Shown: positions 7,709 to 15,508, counted from the first letter of the stretch. The stretch: DNA of 64,000 nucleotides from Flavobacteriaceae bacterium (GCA_024638165.1 JAHEKV010000003.1:62001-126000), one strand, 5' to 3'. Numbers and translations are program-made. Notes: generated from the sequence alone by a model not told the origin.

Positions 7709-9307
7709 ATGGTTCGTTCTCTTCGACTGCTAGCTTTTATGTTTTTTGTGTTGAGTAGTAGTGCGTTAAGCGCTCAGGAAAAAGGTTTAGATCGTCGTAT
7801 TGACGAAGCCTTCAAGCCTTTTTCTGACTTCGTTACCAACGTAGTCTTTTTTGAAGTATTAGGTACTCCTTTCGTACTCATTCTACTTGTAGGGAGTGCG
7901 CTATTTTTCACCCTTTATTTCGGTTTCCCCAATATTCGATACTTCGGTACTGCCATTAACGTAGTTAGAGGAAAATACGATGAATTAGAGGCTAACGGTC
8001 ACGGAGCCGAAAAGTCTGAAGTAAATATTGTCGATGGTGATGTTGCGGGTACGATTAGAGATGAGAGTCAAGAAGGCGAGGTTAGTCACTTTCAAGCATT
8101 AGCCACTGCAGTTTCAGGGACGGTAGGTAATGGTAATATTGCTGGGGTAGCTTTAGCCATTGCTCTCGGAGGTCCTGGCGCTACCTTTTGGATGATTGTT
8201 TGCGGTCTTTTAGGGATGTCTACCAAGTTTGTGGAATGTACCCTGGGTGTTCAATATCGAGATGTGGATGAAAACGGAACGGTTTATGGTGGGCCTATGT
8301 ATTTTTTAAAGAAAGGTTTATCGAATAAAGGTTTCGCAAAACTTGGTAAAGTAGTTGCAGCCTTATTTGCCGTATTCTGTATTGGTGGATCATTTGGAGG
8401 AGGTAATGCTGCTCAGTCAAACCAAGCTACTATTGTCATCAAAGAATTGTTTGGATTAGACAGCGCGATGGCAGGTACTATTATTGGTCTTGTGATCGCT
8501 GCCGTGGTTGGAGTAATCATTATAGGAGGTATCAAACGAATCGCTTCGGTAACTGAAAAGGTAGTGCCCTTAATGGCTGTAATGTATATTCTAGCCTGCC
8601 TTTATATCATTGGAACCAACTTTGCACTTGTAGATGATGCGATTTCTCAAATTATAACTGAGGCTTTTAAGCCTAAGGCGATTGGTGTTGGTGGAGTTAT
8701 TGGTGTTCTTTTAATTGGATTTAGACGTGCGGCCTTCTCTAATGAAGCAGGTGCGGGTTCAGCTTCAATTGCTCACTCTGCAGTGAAGACCAACTATTCG
8801 GCGTCTGAAGGTTTGGTAGCCTTATTAGAGCCATTTATTGATACGGTTCTAATCTGTACGATGACAGCATTAGTTATCGTTATTTACAACATGGGTGGTG
8901 TTTTTGATTACGGAGGTGATGGTTCGGGTGTTGTTTTAATCGACGGTATGCCTTACGAAGGTGCAGGAATTACCTCTAAAGCATTCGCTAATTATATCCC
9001 TTACTCTAATGTTTTTCTTACCATCGCAGTAGTTTTATTTGCGGTTTCCACGATGATTTCGTGGTCTTACTATGGTCTCCAATCTTGGAAATTTCTATTC
9101 GGAAGAGGTCAGGTAATGGATTTAACTTATAAATTCTTATTCCTCGTATTTATCATTATTGGTGCTGCTGCAAGTATGGATTCGATTTGGGCCTTCTCAG
9201 ATGCGATGATCTTTGCAATGGTGTTCCCTAATATGGTCGGGTTATACTTCTTGTTCCCTGAGGTAAAACAACAACTGAAACGCTATCTAAAGGCGATTAA
9301 GAGTTAA
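7709..9307 (+). CDS. Alanine or glycine:cation symporter, AGCS family
   Basis: Inner-membrane Na+-coupled amino acid carrier of 532 residues. Family motifs include VSGTVGNGNIAGVALAI (substrate/Na+ site), the AGAGSASIAHSA-type segment near residue 350, and GGPMYFLKKG. About ten hydrophobic helices are visible. A cleavable-looking N-terminal signal (LSSSALSAQ) precedes the conserved core. An acidic linker near residues 88-115, between the first transmembrane segment and the core, is longer than in minimal AgcS proteins. The substrate is probably alanine or glycine; specificity cannot be read here. A strong terminator follows, overlapping the next gene. Confidence 0.94.
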   Translation: MVRSLRLLAFMFFVLSSSALSAQEKGLDRRIDEAFKPFSDFVTNVVFFEVLGTPFVLILLVGSALFFTLYFGFPNIRYFGTAINVVRGKYDELEANGHGAEKSEVNIVDGDVAGTIRDESQEGEVSHFQALATAVSGTVGNGNIAGVALAIALGGPGATFWMIVCGLLGMSTKFVECTLGVQYRDVDENGTVYGGPMYFLKKGLSNKGFAKLGKVVAALFAVFCIGGSFGGGNAAQSNQATIVIKELFGLDSAMAGTIIGLVIAAVVGVIIIGGIKRIASVTEKVVPLMAVMYILACLYIIGTNFALVDDAISQIITEAFKPKAIGVGGVIGVLLIGFRRAAFSNEAGAGSASIAHSAVKTNYSASEGLVALLEPFIDTVLICTMTALVIVIYNMGGVFDYGGDGSGVVLIDGMPYEGAGITSKAFANYIPYSNVFLTIAVVLFAVSTMISWSYYGLQSWKFLFGRGQVMDLTYKFLFLVFIIIGAAASMDSIWAFSDAMIFAMVFPNMVGLYFLFPEVKQQLKRYLKAIKS

Positions 9308-9312
9308 ACTCA

Positions 9313-9957
9313 TTGAACCCGAAAAGAACCCCTTTTCGTATCTCTAATGAAGAACGAAAAGGGGTTCTTTTTTTGCTGCTTGTTTTATGCGTAATAAAGT
9401 CTCTTCACTCCTTACTTACAGAAGGGTATCAACGCTTTGTTTTCAATCCAGATCGATTTGAAATCAGTTCTGAGGAAAAAAAGGTGATAGACACTACTCG
9501 AATAGAGGAGATTCAAATCGGTACGATTACGAATAAAATAACCAGCCCGAACGAACCAATCTACAAGCGAGACCTTAATAGGGCCTCAGCAACAGATCTA
9601 AAAAAGATTCGAGGTATTGGCCCGGTCTTATCTGAGCGGATCATAAAGTATGGTCATTCTTTAAATGGGTATTCTGATATCAATCAACTGTATCGAGTGT
9701 ATGGCTTAGATTCTGTCGTTGTAGATCGAATTAAAGAGGCTTTTGAAATAAGGTCAGACACTATAATTCCTATGAATATCAGACTAGCCTCTCGGGAAGA
9801 ACTCAGTACATTACCCTATCTTAGCCAATCAGAGATCGATTGGTTAATTAGTTTGAGAAATCGACCAGAAGGTTTGGGGAGTAAAGAATTTGTGACTAAC
9901 CTTTTATTAAAAACGTTAAACAAAAATGAAAAGCTTCTCGTATATTTGACTTATTAA
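9313..9957 (+). CDS. ComEA-like helix-hairpin-helix membrane protein
   Basis: 214 residues: a basic N-terminus (FRISNEERKG), one transmembrane helix (about 19-33), a linker, then a helix-hairpin-helix domain with DLNRASATDLKKIRGIGP (about 92-109), and a second weaker HhH-like half at the C-terminus. ComEA-type proteins bind DNA during uptake, and Bacteroidetes carry this form widely, though its role there is unproven. No ATG exists before the membrane helix; TTG 9313, 5 nt after the symporter stop, is the only suitable start. A strong intrinsic terminator occupies codons 4-21. Confidence 0.82.
   Translation: MNPKRTPFRISNEERKGVLFLLLVLCVIKSLHSLLTEGYQRFVFNPDRFEISSEEKKVIDTTRIEEIQIGTITNKITSPNEPIYKRDLNRASATDLKKIRGIGPVLSERIIKYGHSLNGYSDINQLYRVYGLDSVVVDRIKEAFEIRSDTIIPMNIRLASREELSTLPYLSQSEIDWLISLRNRPEGLGSKEFVTNLLLKTLNKNEKLLVYLTY
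9322..9374 (+). terminator. Strong terminator inside the ComEA-like 5' coding region
   Basis: A perfect 18-bp inverted repeat (arms 9322-9339 and 9354-9371, loop 14 nt) whose right arm runs into seven T residues. It follows the symporter stop by 14 nt and would end that transcript. It also encodes residues 4-21 of the following protein, so reading of that gene depends on readthrough or an unseen promoter. Confidence 0.92.
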
Positions 9958-9987
9958 TACAACGTCCATTATTATAGGTATTCGCTC

Positions 9988-11133
9988 ATGATGAATTTTG
10001 ATCGTACAGAAGAACAACAAATGGTTGCAGATGCTGCTCGTAATTTTGCAGAACAGTTCTTAACCAATAAAGTAAGAGAGTGGGATGAAACTCAGTACTT
10101 TCCGGTTGAGGTACTACGTGAGGCAGGAAATATGGGGTTTATGGGTATTTTGGTACCTGAAGCCTACGGTGGATCAGAGTTAGGATACCACGAGTATATC
10201 GCAATTATTGAAGAAATTTCTAAAGTTGATCCTTCTATTGGTTTATCGATTGCAGCACATAATTCGCTATGTACTAATCACATTCTTTCTTTCGGAAGCG
10301 AGGATCAGAAAAAGCGGTATTTACCCAAGTTAGCCTCAGGTGAGCATATTGGAGCTTGGGGATTGACCGAACACAATACTGGATCTGACGCAGGAGGTAT
10401 GAACACAACAGCTGTCAAAGATGGCGATCATTGGGTACTCAATGGGTCAAAGAATTTTATAACTCACGGTAAAAGTGGTGATGTAGCTGTGGTCATTGCT
10501 CGTACTGGTGAAAAAGGAGATTATCACGGAATGACTGCTTTCATTTTAGAAAAAGGAATGCTAGGATTTACCAGTGGTAAGAAAGAGGATAAGTTAGGCA
10601 TGCGAGCTAGTGAAACGGCAGAAATCATATTTGATAATTGTAGAATTAGTGATGATCAGCGCCTTGGTGAATTAGGAGAGGGTTTTATACAATCGATGAA
10701 GATTCTTGATGGGGGTCGAATCTCGATTGGAGCTTTGTCCTTAGGTATTGCTAAAGGAGCCTATGAAGCCGCTTTAAAGTATTCTAAGGAACGCGAGCAA
10801 TTTGGCAAACCGATATCGAGCTTTCAAGGAATTTCATTCAAGCTGGCCGACATGGCTACTGAAATTGAAGCGGCAGAGTTGCTATTGCATAAAGCAGCCT
10901 ATCTAAAGAATGAAGGACGAAAAATGACATTGCATTCAGCCATGAGTAAGATGTATGCTTCAGAACTTTGTGTTCGTGTTGCCAATGAAGCGATACAAAT
11001 TCATGGTGGGTATGGATACACAAAAGATTACCCCGTAGAAAAATTCTATCGAGATGCAAAGCTTTGTACGATCGGAGAGGGAACGACTGAAATACAGAAA
11101 GTTGTAATTGCAAAAAATATACTTAAAGATTAG
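9988..11133 (+). CDS. Acyl-CoA dehydrogenase
   Basis: FAD enzyme of 381 residues catalysing alpha-beta dehydrogenation of acyl-CoA. The N-terminal helical domain is followed by the signature GAWGLTEHNTGSDAGG (about 125-140) and the C-terminal QIHGGYGYTKDYPVEKFYRD, with the catalytic glutamate in GEGTTEIQ. Length and motifs match short/medium-chain ACADs, the form usually annotated in flavobacteria for fatty-acid or branched-chain acyl-CoA breakdown. Chain-length preference cannot be assigned. No ETF gene is adjacent. Confidence 0.95.
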   Translation: MMNFDRTEEQQMVADAARNFAEQFLTNKVREWDETQYFPVEVLREAGNMGFMGILVPEAYGGSELGYHEYIAIIEEISKVDPSIGLSIAAHNSLCTNHILSFGSEDQKKRYLPKLASGEHIGAWGLTEHNTGSDAGGMNTTAVKDGDHWVLNGSKNFITHGKSGDVAVVIARTGEKGDYHGMTAFILEKGMLGFTSGKKEDKLGMRASETAEIIFDNCRISDDQRLGELGEGFIQSMKILDGGRISIGALSLGIAKGAYEAALKYSKEREQFGKPISSFQGISFKLADMATEIEAAELLLHKAAYLKNEGRKMTLHSAMSKMYASELCVRVANEAIQIHGGYGYTKDYPVEKFYRDAKLCTIGEGTTEIQKVVIAKNILKD

Positions 11134-11152
11134 CGGCATTCGACTTTAATCG

Positions 11153-11160
11153 TATATTTG
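11153..11160 (+). promoter_or_regulatory. rpsU promoter -7 box
   Basis: TATATTTG matches TAnnTTTG and lies 30 nt before the rpsU ATG, after the acyl-CoA dehydrogenase stop. No clear -33 TTG is seen. Expected leader about 25 nt, long enough to include the Shine-Dalgarno site. Confidence 0.75.
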
Positions 11161-11172
11161 CAGCCGTAATTG

Positions 11173-11182
11173 AAAGGAGGTG
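11173..11182 (+). promoter_or_regulatory. Strong Shine-Dalgarno site of rpsU
   Basis: AAAGGAGGTG, with 8 nt before the ATG at 11191, is complementary over AAGGAGGTG (9 nt) to the anti-SD end of 16S rRNA. Almost no other gene in the window has such a site. In Flavobacterium johnsoniae the anti-SD is sequestered by bS21, bS18 and bS6, and rpsU is a known exception with a strong SD that lets bS21-lacking ribosomes translate it preferentially. Confidence 0.92.
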
Positions 11183-11190
11183 CAAGTAGT

Positions 11191-11385
11191 ATGCTAATTA
11201 TTCCAGTAAAAGAAGGTGAAAACATCGATAGAGCGCTAAAGCGTTTTAAGCGTAAATTCGACAAAACAGGTACCATGCGTCAGCTAAGAAGCCGTCAGCA
11301 GTTCGTTAAGAAATCGGTACGTATGCGCGAGCAGTTACAAAAAGCTCAATACATTCAAGGATTACGCGACCAAGAAGCGCTATAG
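11191..11385 (+). CDS. rpsU: Ribosomal protein bS21
   Basis: 64-residue small-subunit protein, MLIIPVKEGENIDRAL start, basic throughout (RFKRKFDK, RQLRSRQQF). The frame is open upstream, but ATG 11191 gives the family start and ideal spacing from the SD. Tyr54 in the C-terminal helix is at the position that, as I recall from the F. johnsoniae ribosome structure, contacts the anti-SD. The gene is monocistronic, with its own promoter and terminator, as expected for an autoregulated gene. Confidence 0.97.
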   Translation: MLIIPVKEGENIDRALKRFKRKFDKTGTMRQLRSRQQFVKKSVRMREQLQKAQYIQGLRDQEAL

Positions 11386-11406
11386 TCCAAAGAATTTTAG
11401 AATAAT

Positions 11407-11432
11407 AAAGCCTGCATTAGCAGGCTTTTTTT
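11407..11432 (+). terminator. rpsU terminator
   Basis: Perfect 9-bp stem AAAGCCTGC / GCAGGCTTT with an ATTA loop and a T-run continuing to 11432, 22 nt after the rpsU stop. Confidence 0.93.
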
Positions 11433-11444
11433 ATTTTCAAGGTT

Positions 11445-12359
11445 ATGTACGAAATCGAAGACTTTGTGAATTTCCTAAAGTTTGAGAAGAAATATTCTCA
11501 ACACACCTGTACTTCGTATTATTCTGATCTTTCTCAAGCCTTTGAATATTTTGAGCTGACGGTCGATCAGTTTTCAAGACTCACCGAGCTCGACTATTCT
11601 TTGCTGCGAAATTTTATCGTCTATCTGAGTAGTCAAGATCTCAATCCTCGAACCATCAATAGAAAGGTAAGTGCGCTTCGTCGATTTTATTCTTATTTCT
11701 TAAGTAAATCTGTGATTAGTATTCATCCGCTAGGTAATCATAAAGCCCTAAAGCAACCCAAAAAGGTTTCTGTTCCCTTTTCTGAGGATGAGATTCAAGA
11801 GTTATTCGATCATTTTAACCGTTCTAGTGACTCAGATGCTTTCGAAAAGTTAAGAGATCGATTAATTGTGGAATTACTTTACACGCTTGGAGTTCGTCGA
11901 AGTGAGCTTATTGGCATTAAAGATCGAGATTTGGACACTGATTCACGTACGGTTAAGATCTATGGTAAGGGAGGAAAAGAGCGATTGCTTCCACTGTTGC
12001 CTTCCACGGTGGATTTAGTAAAAGAGTATGTTAAGAAGAGAGGAGTAAAGTTTCAGAACTCCTCTTTTTCTTCATTTTTGGTTACGGATAAAGGACAAGA
12101 ACTGTATCCTAAACTTGTATACCGTAAGATAAATGACTACCTTAAAGGTGTGTCGGTTAAGCAGAAGAAGAGTCCGCATATGATTCGACACACGTTTGCG
12201 ACGCATTTGTTAAATCGCGGAGCTGACCTGAATACCGTTAAGGAGTTGTTAGGGCATAGTAGTTTAGCTGCTACCCAGGTTTATACCCATAGCAGTATTG
12301 AGGAGCTAAAAATGGTTTATCAGTCTTCGCATCCGCGCGGTAATCAATCTTCTTCTTAA
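11445..12359 (+). CDS. xerC: Tyrosine recombinase XerC
   Basis: Site-specific recombinase of 304 residues that resolves chromosome dimers at dif. An N-terminal SAM-like core-binding domain (about 1-90) precedes the catalytic domain, with the full set Arg151 (GVRRSEL), Lys in GKGGKER, His245-x-x-Arg248 (HMIRHTF), His271 (LGHSS) and nucleophile Tyr280. Housekeeping neighbours and absence of att-like repeats or phage genes favour XerC/D over an element integrase. XerC versus XerD cannot be separated with certainty. Confidence 0.92.
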   Translation: MYEIEDFVNFLKFEKKYSQHTCTSYYSDLSQAFEYFELTVDQFSRLTELDYSLLRNFIVYLSSQDLNPRTINRKVSALRRFYSYFLSKSVISIHPLGNHKALKQPKKVSVPFSEDEIQELFDHFNRSSDSDAFEKLRDRLIVELLYTLGVRRSELIGIKDRDLDTDSRTVKIYGKGGKERLLPLLPSTVDLVKEYVKKRGVKFQNSSFSSFLVTDKGQELYPKLVYRKINDYLKGVSVKQKKSPHMIRHTFATHLLNRGADLNTVKELLGHSSLAATQVYTHSSIEELKMVYQSSHPRGNQSSS

Positions 12360-12391
12360 GTAGAACGGGTTTACCCACAAAATTCAAAGTT

Positions 12392-12688
12392 ATGGTTGTA
12401 CAATTTCATGCAGTCAACTTTAAAGCTGATGCAAAGCTCAAAACCTTTATTGACAAAAGACTTGAGAAACTCGAACGATTCTATGGTCGTATTCTTGAAG
12501 CTGAGGTTTTTCTAAAGGTTGAAAACACGAAACAGAAGTCTAATAAGCTAACAGAGATTAAGTTAGTTGTTCCTAAAGGTAAGTTACTGGTAAGGAAGTT
12601 TGCAAAGACCTTTGAGCAGTCTGCAGATCAAGGAGTTCATGCTCTCGAACGTATGGTCAAAAAGAAAAAGCAAATCAGAGGTTTTTGA
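12392..12688 (+). CDS. hpf: Ribosome hibernation promoting factor, short form
   Basis: 98-residue HPF/RaiA/YfiA-type protein, beta-alpha-beta-beta-beta-alpha, with conserved basic C-terminal KKKKQIRGF. It binds the decoding centre of idle ribosomes; the short form lacks the dimerising C-terminal domain of long HPF. It lies 32 nt after xerC, an order common in Bacteroidetes, and a terminator follows at 12744. Confidence 0.93.
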   Translation: MVVQFHAVNFKADAKLKTFIDKRLEKLERFYGRILEAEVFLKVENTKQKSNKLTEIKLVVPKGKLLVRKFAKTFEQSADQGVHALERMVKKKKQIRGF

Positions 12689-12713
12689 TGATAGAAATTT
12701 GTTAGAATTTGTT

Positions 12714-12742
12714 TTGATAAAAAAAAATATTCTGTACATTTG
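12714..12742 (+). promoter_or_regulatory. Promoter of the tRNA/tuf superoperon
   Basis: TTG at 12714-12716 and TACATTTG at 12735-12742, 18 bp apart, match the Bacteroidetes TTG / TAnnTTTG promoter well. The next genes are four tRNAs and tuf. The predicted start (about 12746-12749) falls inside the left arm of the terminator hairpin at 12744-12772. Confidence 0.85.
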
Positions 12743-12743
12743 C

Positions 12744-12772
12744 AGTCCGTTAGAAATAGCGGACTTTTTTTT
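12744..12772 (+). terminator. hpf terminator overlapping the tRNA promoter start site
   Basis: Stem AGTCCG / CGGACT (12744-12749, 12760-12765) followed by eight T. It would end transcripts coming from xerC-hpf. Transcripts starting at the adjacent promoter would lack part of the left arm and so could escape. Confidence 0.82.
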
Positions 12773-12792
12773 GTTGGAAAAAGGCGTTTGAC

Positions 12793-12869
12793 GCCGGTGT
12801 AGCTCAGCTGGCTAGAGCAGCTGATTTGTAATCAGCAGGTCGTGGGTTCGAGTCCCTCCACCGGCTCCA
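12793..12869 (+). tRNA. tRNA-Thr (anticodon TGT)
   Basis: Cloverleaf with acceptor GCCGGTG / CACCGGC, anticodon loop TTTGTAA giving TGT (reads ACA and, with modification, other ACN codons), T-loop TTCGAGT, and an encoded 3' CCA. First of four tRNAs before tuf. Confidence 0.97.
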
Positions 12870-12902
12870 ATATCAAAAAGGGGGAGTGATCCCAACAGTG
12901 CC

Positions 12903-12988
12903 GGGGAGATACTCAAGCGGCCAACGAGGACAGACTGTAAATCTGTTGGTTTTTACCTTCGCAGGTTCGAATCCTGCTCTCCCCACCA
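12903..12988 (+). tRNA. tRNA-Tyr (anticodon GTA)
   Basis: Class II tRNA of 86 nt with long variable arm; acceptor GGGGAGA / TCTCCCC, anticodon loop CTGTAAA (GTA), T-loop TTCGAAT, and an encoded 3' CCA after discriminator A. Confidence 0.97.
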
Positions 12989-13026
12989 ATTGAAATAATG
13001 AAATATACGTCTAATGTAGACGAAAT

Positions 13027-13099
13027 GCGGGAGTAGCTCAGTTGGTAGAGCGTCAGCCTTCCAAGCTGAATGTCGCCGGTTCGAACCCGGTCTCCCGCT
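13027..13099 (+). tRNA. tRNA-Gly (anticodon TCC)
   Basis: Acceptor GCGGGAG / CTCCCGC, anticodon stem TCAGC / GCTGA with loop CTTCCAA (TCC), T-loop TTCGAAC. The 3' CCA is not encoded, so it must be added by tRNA nucleotidyltransferase. Confidence 0.97.
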
Positions 13100-13148
13100 C
13101 AAAATATTACAAAGAGTTTCAATGCTCTTGCTTTAAAGGAAACATTAG

Positions 13149-13220
13149 GCCGGTGTAGCTCAGGGGTAGAGCGTTTCCTTGGTAAGGAAGAGGTCACGGG
13201 TTCAAATCCCGTCATTGGCT
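13149..13220 (+). tRNA. tRNA-Thr (anticodon GGT)
   Basis: Anticodon stem TTTCC / GGAAG with loop TTGGTAA (GGT; reads ACC/ACT), T-loop TTCAAAT. The acceptor GCCGGTG / CATTGGC contains two G-U pairs. No encoded CCA. With the TGT isoacceptor 280 nt upstream, two of the four tRNAs in this array carry threonine. Confidence 0.96.
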
Positions 13221-13318
13221 CAAATAAAGAATTAATTATGGCGCTGCGCTCCCCAAAGGAGGGTATGTGTTTTTTTAAGATTATACACTAATATAAACTA
13301 AGATTAAATTCATTAACA

Positions 13319-14506
13319 ATGGCAAAGGAAACATTTGACCGGTCGAAACCCCACCTTAACATTGGTACTATTGGGCACGTAGACCACGGTAAGACTACTC
13401 TTACTGCAGCGATCACCACTGTACTTGCAAATGCAGGTTTATCAGAATTGCGTAGCTTCGACTCGATCGACAACGCTCCTGAGGAAAAAGAACGTGGTAT
13501 TACAATTAACACTTCACACGTAGAGTACGCTACTGCGAACCGTCACTACGCTCACGTTGACTGTCCAGGTCACGCGGATTACGTAAAAAACATGGTAACT
13601 GGTGCTGCTCAGATGGACGGTGCGATCTTAGTAGTAGCTGCTACTGATGGTCCTATGCCACAAACTCGAGAGCACATCCTTCTTGGTCGTCAGGTAGGTA
13701 TTCCTCGTATCGTTGTATTCATGAACAAAGTGGATATGGTTGATGACGAAGAACTACTTGAGCTTGTTGAGATGGAAGTTCGTGAGCTTTTATCATTCTA
13801 TGAGTATGACGGTGACAATGGACCTGTAATTATGGGTTCTGCGCTAGGTGCTCTTAACGGCGAGCAAAAATGGGTAGATACAGTTATGGAGCTTATGGAA
13901 GCTGTAGATAACTGGATTGAGCTTCCTGCACGTGATGTAGATAAGCCATTCCTAATGCCTATCGAAGACGTATTTACAATTACTGGTCGTGGTACTGTAG
14001 CTACAGGACGTATCGAAACTGGTGTTGCTAACACTGGTGATGCAGTTGATATCATTGGTATGGGAGCTGAGAAACTAGCTTCTACCATTACTGGGGTTGA
14101 GATGTTCCGTAAGATCCTTGACCGTGGTGAAGCTGGTGATAACGTAGGTATCCTTCTTCGTGGTATTGAGAAATCTGATATCAAGCGTGGTATGGTAATC
14201 TGTAAGCCAGGTTCAGTACAACCACACGCTAAATTCAAAGCTGAGGTTTATATCCTTAAAAAAGAAGAAGGTGGACGTCACACTCCATTCCACAATAACT
14301 ACCGTCCTCAGTTCTACGTTCGTACAACTGACGTAACAGGTAACATCAACCTTCCTGATGGTGTTGAGATGGTAATGCCAGGTGATAACCTTACTATTAC
14401 TGTTGACCTTATTCAGCCAATCGCATTAAGTGTTGGTCTACGTTTCGCTATCCGTGAAGGTGGTAGAACTGTAGGTGCAGGACAGGTAACTGAAATTCTA
14501 GACTAA
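13319..14506 (+). CDS. tuf: Translation elongation factor Tu
   Basis: GTPase of 395 residues delivering aminoacyl-tRNA to the ribosome. P-loop [12 protein letters not shown] (about 19-30), switch region [22 protein letters not shown] (about 81-92) and [10 protein letters not shown] are all present. Domains 2 and 3 are complete, ending [10 protein letters not shown]. It sits between tRNA-Thr and tRNA-Trp, the classic tRNA-tuf-tRNA-secE arrangement. Strong use of GGT/CGT-type codons suggests high expression. Confidence 0.99.
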   Translation: MAKETFDRSKPHLNIGTIGHVDHGKTTLTAAITTVLANAGLSELRSFDSIDNAPEEKERGITINTSHVEYATANRHYAHVDCPGHADYVKNMVTGAAQMDGAILVVAATDGPMPQTREHILLGRQVGIPRIVVFMNKVDMVDDEELLELVEMEVRELLSFYEYDGDNGPVIMGSALGALNGEQKWVDTVMELMEAVDNWIELPARDVDKPFLMPIEDVFTITGRGTVATGRIETGVANTGDAVDIIGMGAEKLASTITGVEMFRKILDRGEAGDNVGILLRGIEKSDIKRGMVICKPGSVQPHAKFKAEVYILKKEEGGRHTPFHNNYRPQFYVRTTDVTGNINLPDGVEMVMPGDNLTITVDLIQPIALSVGLRFAIREGGRTVGAGQVTEILD

Positions 14507-14531
14507 GTTCTAGTTTACAATAGTGTATGCG

Positions 14532-14564
14532 CTAAAGGGTGTCCTGATTAAGGATACCTTTTAG
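14532..14564 (+). other. Hairpin between tuf and tRNA-Trp
   Basis: Inverted repeat CTAAAGGGTGTCC / GGATACCTTTTAG (13 bp with two G-U pairs, 7-nt loop), with flanking GTATG / CATAC able to extend it. No T-run follows, so it is unlikely to be a terminator; an RNA-processing site separating tuf mRNA from tRNA-Trp is more plausible. Confidence 0.6.
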
Positions 14565-14575
14565 TGTACATACAA

Positions 14576-14648
14576 ACGGGTGTAGCTCAGTTGGTAGAGC
14601 ACTGGTCTCCAAAACCAGGTGTCGGGAGTTCGAGTCTCTCCTCCCGTG
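14576..14648 (+). tRNA. tRNA-Trp (anticodon CCA)
   Basis: Anticodon stem CTGGT / ACCAG with loop CTCCAAA (CCA), D-stem GCTC / GAGC, T-loop TTCGAGT, discriminator G as usual for tRNA-Trp. The acceptor ACGGGTG / CTCCCGT has one T-T mismatch at position 6-67. No encoded CCA. It lies between tuf and secE, and is the tRNA sensed by the trp attenuator. Confidence 0.96.
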
Positions 14649-14690
14649 CAAGTATTACGGGGCTTAGCCTCAATTATAGACGAAGAAAAG

Positions 14691-14876
14691 ATGATTAATT
14701 ATATCAAAGAATCAGTAGAGGAATTAAAGAACCAGGTTTCTTGGCCTTCACGTCAAGAATCATCTAGCCTTATGGTTACTGTTGCAGTGTTCTCAATCCT
14801 TTTTGCCCTATTGACTTGGGGAGTAGACTCTGTATTTAGCCGCTTGATTCAGGTATACTTTAGTTTGATTAAATAA
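14691..14876 (+). CDS. secE: Preprotein translocase subunit SecE
   Basis: 61-residue single-span SecE of the minimal bacterial type: an amphipathic YIKESVEELKNQVSWPSR segment, then one transmembrane helix (about residues 28-48). Part of the SecYEG channel. The frame is open back into tRNA-Trp; ATG 14691 is the start that fits the family. nusG follows at 15 nt. Confidence 0.96.
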   Translation: MINYIKESVEELKNQVSWPSRQESSSLMVTVAVFSILFALLTWGVDSVFSRLIQVYFSLIK

Positions 14877-14891
14877 TAACGAAGCACAACA

Positions 14892-15443
14892 ATGTCAGAG
14901 GTACTCGAAAAGAAATGGTATGTGGTTCGTGCGGTAAGCGGACAGGAGAATAAAATCAGTGGTTATATTCAATCTGAGGTTGAGCGCCAAGGTTTGGGTG
15001 ATTATCTGGAAGATGTTCTTGTTCCGACAGAGAAGGTTGTTCAGATTCGTAACGGTAAAAAGATTCAAAAAGAACGTACTTATTTCCCTGGATATATCAT
15101 GATCAAGGCGAATTTAGGTGGTGAGATGGTTCACGTTATTCGTTCGATTACGAATGTCATTGGATTTTTAGGTGAAACCAAAGGTGGAGATCCTGTACCA
15201 TTGCGTAAGTCTGAGGTGAACCGAATGCTAGGTAAAGTTGATGAGTTAGCACTAAATGCTGATGATGTTGCTATTCCATTTGTGCTTGGTGAAACAGTTA
15301 AGGTGGTTGATGGTCCTTTCAATGGTTTCAATGGAACTATTGAGAAAATCAACGAAGAAAAGCGCAAACTTGAGGTTATGGTTAAGATTTTTGGTCGAAG
15401 AACACCTCTTGAATTGAGTTATTTACAAGTAGAGAAAATATAA
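14892..15443 (+). CDS. nusG: Transcription termination/antitermination factor NusG
   Basis: 183 residues: the N-terminal NGN domain (KWYVVRAVSGQENK, then FPGYIMIKANL) binds RNA polymerase; the C-terminal KOW domain (VVDGPFNGFNGTIEKI, about 136-151) contacts S10 or Rho. The order secE-nusG-rplK is near universal. No insertion or extra domain is seen. Confidence 0.98.
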   Translation: MSEVLEKKWYVVRAVSGQENKISGYIQSEVERQGLGDYLEDVLVPTEKVVQIRNGKKIQKERTYFPGYIMIKANLGGEMVHVIRSITNVIGFLGETKGGDPVPLRKSEVNRMLGKVDELALNADDVAIPFVLGETVKVVDGPFNGFNGTIEKINEEKRKLEVMVKIFGRRTPLELSYLQVEKI

Positions 15444-15508
15444 ATGTTACATAATCGCTCAGTTGTATCGCTTCCAACAATGCAACGGCAAACGATTAAT
15501 TATTAATT

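Noticed and set aside
11445-12359. Integrase of a mobile element
   Set aside because: Housekeeping context, XerC-like length, no att repeats, no cargo or phage genes, and adjacent tRNAs are intact without duplicated ends.
12600-12791. 63-codon frame overlapping the hpf 3' end and the terminator
   Set aside because: It runs through the promoter/terminator element and has no family features.
13221-13318. Possible tuf-specific promoter or riboswitch in the 98-nt spacer
   Set aside because: No TAnnTTTG box; only weak CTCC/GGAG pairing before a T-run. tuf is most simply read from the tRNA promoter at 12714.
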